A DNA stretch of 64,000 nucleotides, from contig NZ_CP019427.1 in NCBI RefSeq assembly GCF_009834545.1, positions 2,300,001 through 2,364,000 on the forward strand, given 5' to 3'. This document shows positions 63,439 to 64,000 of the stretch, in pieces; position 1 is the first letter of the stretch, and each line of letters starts with the position of its first letter. This DNA comes from Pseudomonas sp. S04 (GTDB lineage: Bacteria > Pseudomonadota > Gammaproteobacteria > Pseudomonadales > Pseudomonadaceae). The translations under genes were made by a program, and so were the position numbers. The notes under the pieces were generated by a model that saw only the letters and a program-made list of their open reading frames with translations, was not told where the DNA came from and did not search any database.

Positions 63439-64000
63439 TCAGAGTGACAGCGGGTAGTTGATGATGATGCGGGTCTGATCGAAGTCACTGTTGAAGCTGC
63501 GACGGTTGGTGGCGTTGTTGACGCGCACGCTCAGGCTTTTCAGTGGACCGCTCTGCAGGGTGTAGCTGACTTCAGTGTCGCGCTCCCATTCCTTGCCATC
63601 GGTGCCGGCCTTGGTGGTGGCGTTTTCGCCGTGACCGTAGCGGGTCATCAGCAACAGGCCGGGGATCCCGGCGGCAGCGAAATCGTAATCATATCGAGCC
63701 TGCCAGGAGCGTTCGTCGGCGTTGCTGAAATTACCGTTGAACATGTCATTGCCCAGGGTTCGCCCGCTACTGCCATATACCGACATCCAGGCGGTGTCAC
63801 CGCTGACCTTCTGCAGGCCCAGGTACAGGGTGTGGCCGCCAAGTTTGGCTGAGAACAACCCGTAGGCGGTGTGGCTTTGCACATTGCCGATCCGTGCGCT
63901 GCCGTCTTCCTTGTCGATGAAATAGCCCAGGTTCGCGCCGAGGGTCCAGTCAGCGAACTGCTGTTTATGCAGCAGGTTCAGATAGCTTTGCTGATAGATG
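63439..64000 (-). CDS. OprD-family porin, N-terminus outside window (probable vanillate porin)
   Basis: The frame is open from the right edge and supplies the last 186 codons of an OprD-type substrate-specific barrel. Conserved parts are GYFIDKEDGSARIGNVQSHT, LYLGLQKVSGDTAWM, SNADERSWQARYDYDFAAAG, and the terminal NSDFDQTRIIINYPLSL. OprD-type porins such as OpdK are found beside vanAB in pseudomonads, so uptake of vanillate is the likely job, but specificity cannot be read from this part. Confidence 0.88.
   Translation of the reverse strand, partial: IYQQSYLNLLHKQQFADWTLGANLGYFIDKEDGSARIGNVQSHTAYGLFSAKLGGHTLYLGLQKVSGDTAWMSVYGSSGRTLGNDMFNGNFSNADERSWQARYDYDFAAAGIPGLLLMTRYGHGENATTKAGTDGKEWERDTEVSYTLQSGPLKSLSVRVNNATNRRSFNSDFDQTRIIINYPLSL

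Overview
The window looks like a Pseudomonas chromosome, probably of the fluorescens/putida branch. The reasons are the GC-rich gene-dense coding, the OprD, FadL and carbohydrate porins, the vanAB-vanR layout, and a tRNA-Pro(GGG) 3' piece that matches the pseudomonad gene as I remember it. No rRNA gene, complete tRNA or CRISPR array was seen. The left 4.3 kb is the end of an integrated element. An IS66-type insertion sequence (tnpA, tnpB and a tnpC cut by the window edge) sits against the truncated remains of an EamA/DMT permease gene. A tyrosine integrase follows, reading leftward, and then a 45-nt 3' fragment of tRNA-Pro(GGG) that I read as the attachment site. Ordinary chromosome appears to begin at about 4,275, although a small transposase-like remnant lies just beyond.

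From 4.5 to 26 kb there is a large CoA-dependent catabolic locus. A seven-gene leftward operon (12,341 to 4,558) encodes an NmrA-like oxidoreductase, an acyl-CoA dehydrogenase, a saccharopine-dehydrogenase-like reductase, an acyl-CoA synthetase, an SCP-x-type thiolase, an SDR and a small membrane protein. It is divergent from an AraC regulator. Rightward follow a MalT-type LuxR regulator, a second SCP-x thiolase, and a cell-envelope set of DUF1302, DUF1329, a Ycf48-like beta-propeller and an MMPL/RND transporter. The rightward run ends in an AlkK-like acyl-CoA ligase broken by a deletion and frameshift. No substrate can be named from sequence; a hydrophobic acid, ester or terpenoid side chain is an inference.

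From 26 to 38.5 kb a leftward cluster couples an anaerobic-type sulfatase-maturating radical SAM enzyme to a secreted Ser-type sulfatase. The same cluster holds a ChrR-like cupin resembling dihydroxyacetophenone dioxygenase, two exported DUF1254/DUF1214 proteins, an outer-membrane barrel, two lipoproteins, a FadL-type channel and an AraC regulator. I suspect a sulfated or hydrophobic ester or aromatic is handled here. A gene-poor stretch follows, containing the remnant of a vanillyl-alcohol-oxidase/eugenol-hydroxylase flavoprotein. Then come a phosphoglycerate-mutase-like protein, an epimerase/SnoaL pair and a divergent LysR regulator.

From 42.4 to 52.0 kb lies a complete sucrose/fructo-oligosaccharide system: LacI regulator, GH32 hydrolase, a four-gene ABC importer, a carbohydrate porin and a PfkB kinase. 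A perfect LacI-type operator lies between the binding protein and the porin. From 52.1 to 60 kb a dppABCDF-type peptide importer neighbours an XRE-cupin regulator and a divergent M24 peptidase, with shared AT-rich motifs in both intergenic regions. The right end carries vanA, vanB and vanR with two ATGGATCCAT-type operator sites. An OprD-family porin runs off the edge and is probably the vanillate porin, and a frameshifted OprD remnant lies between the peptidase and vanA.
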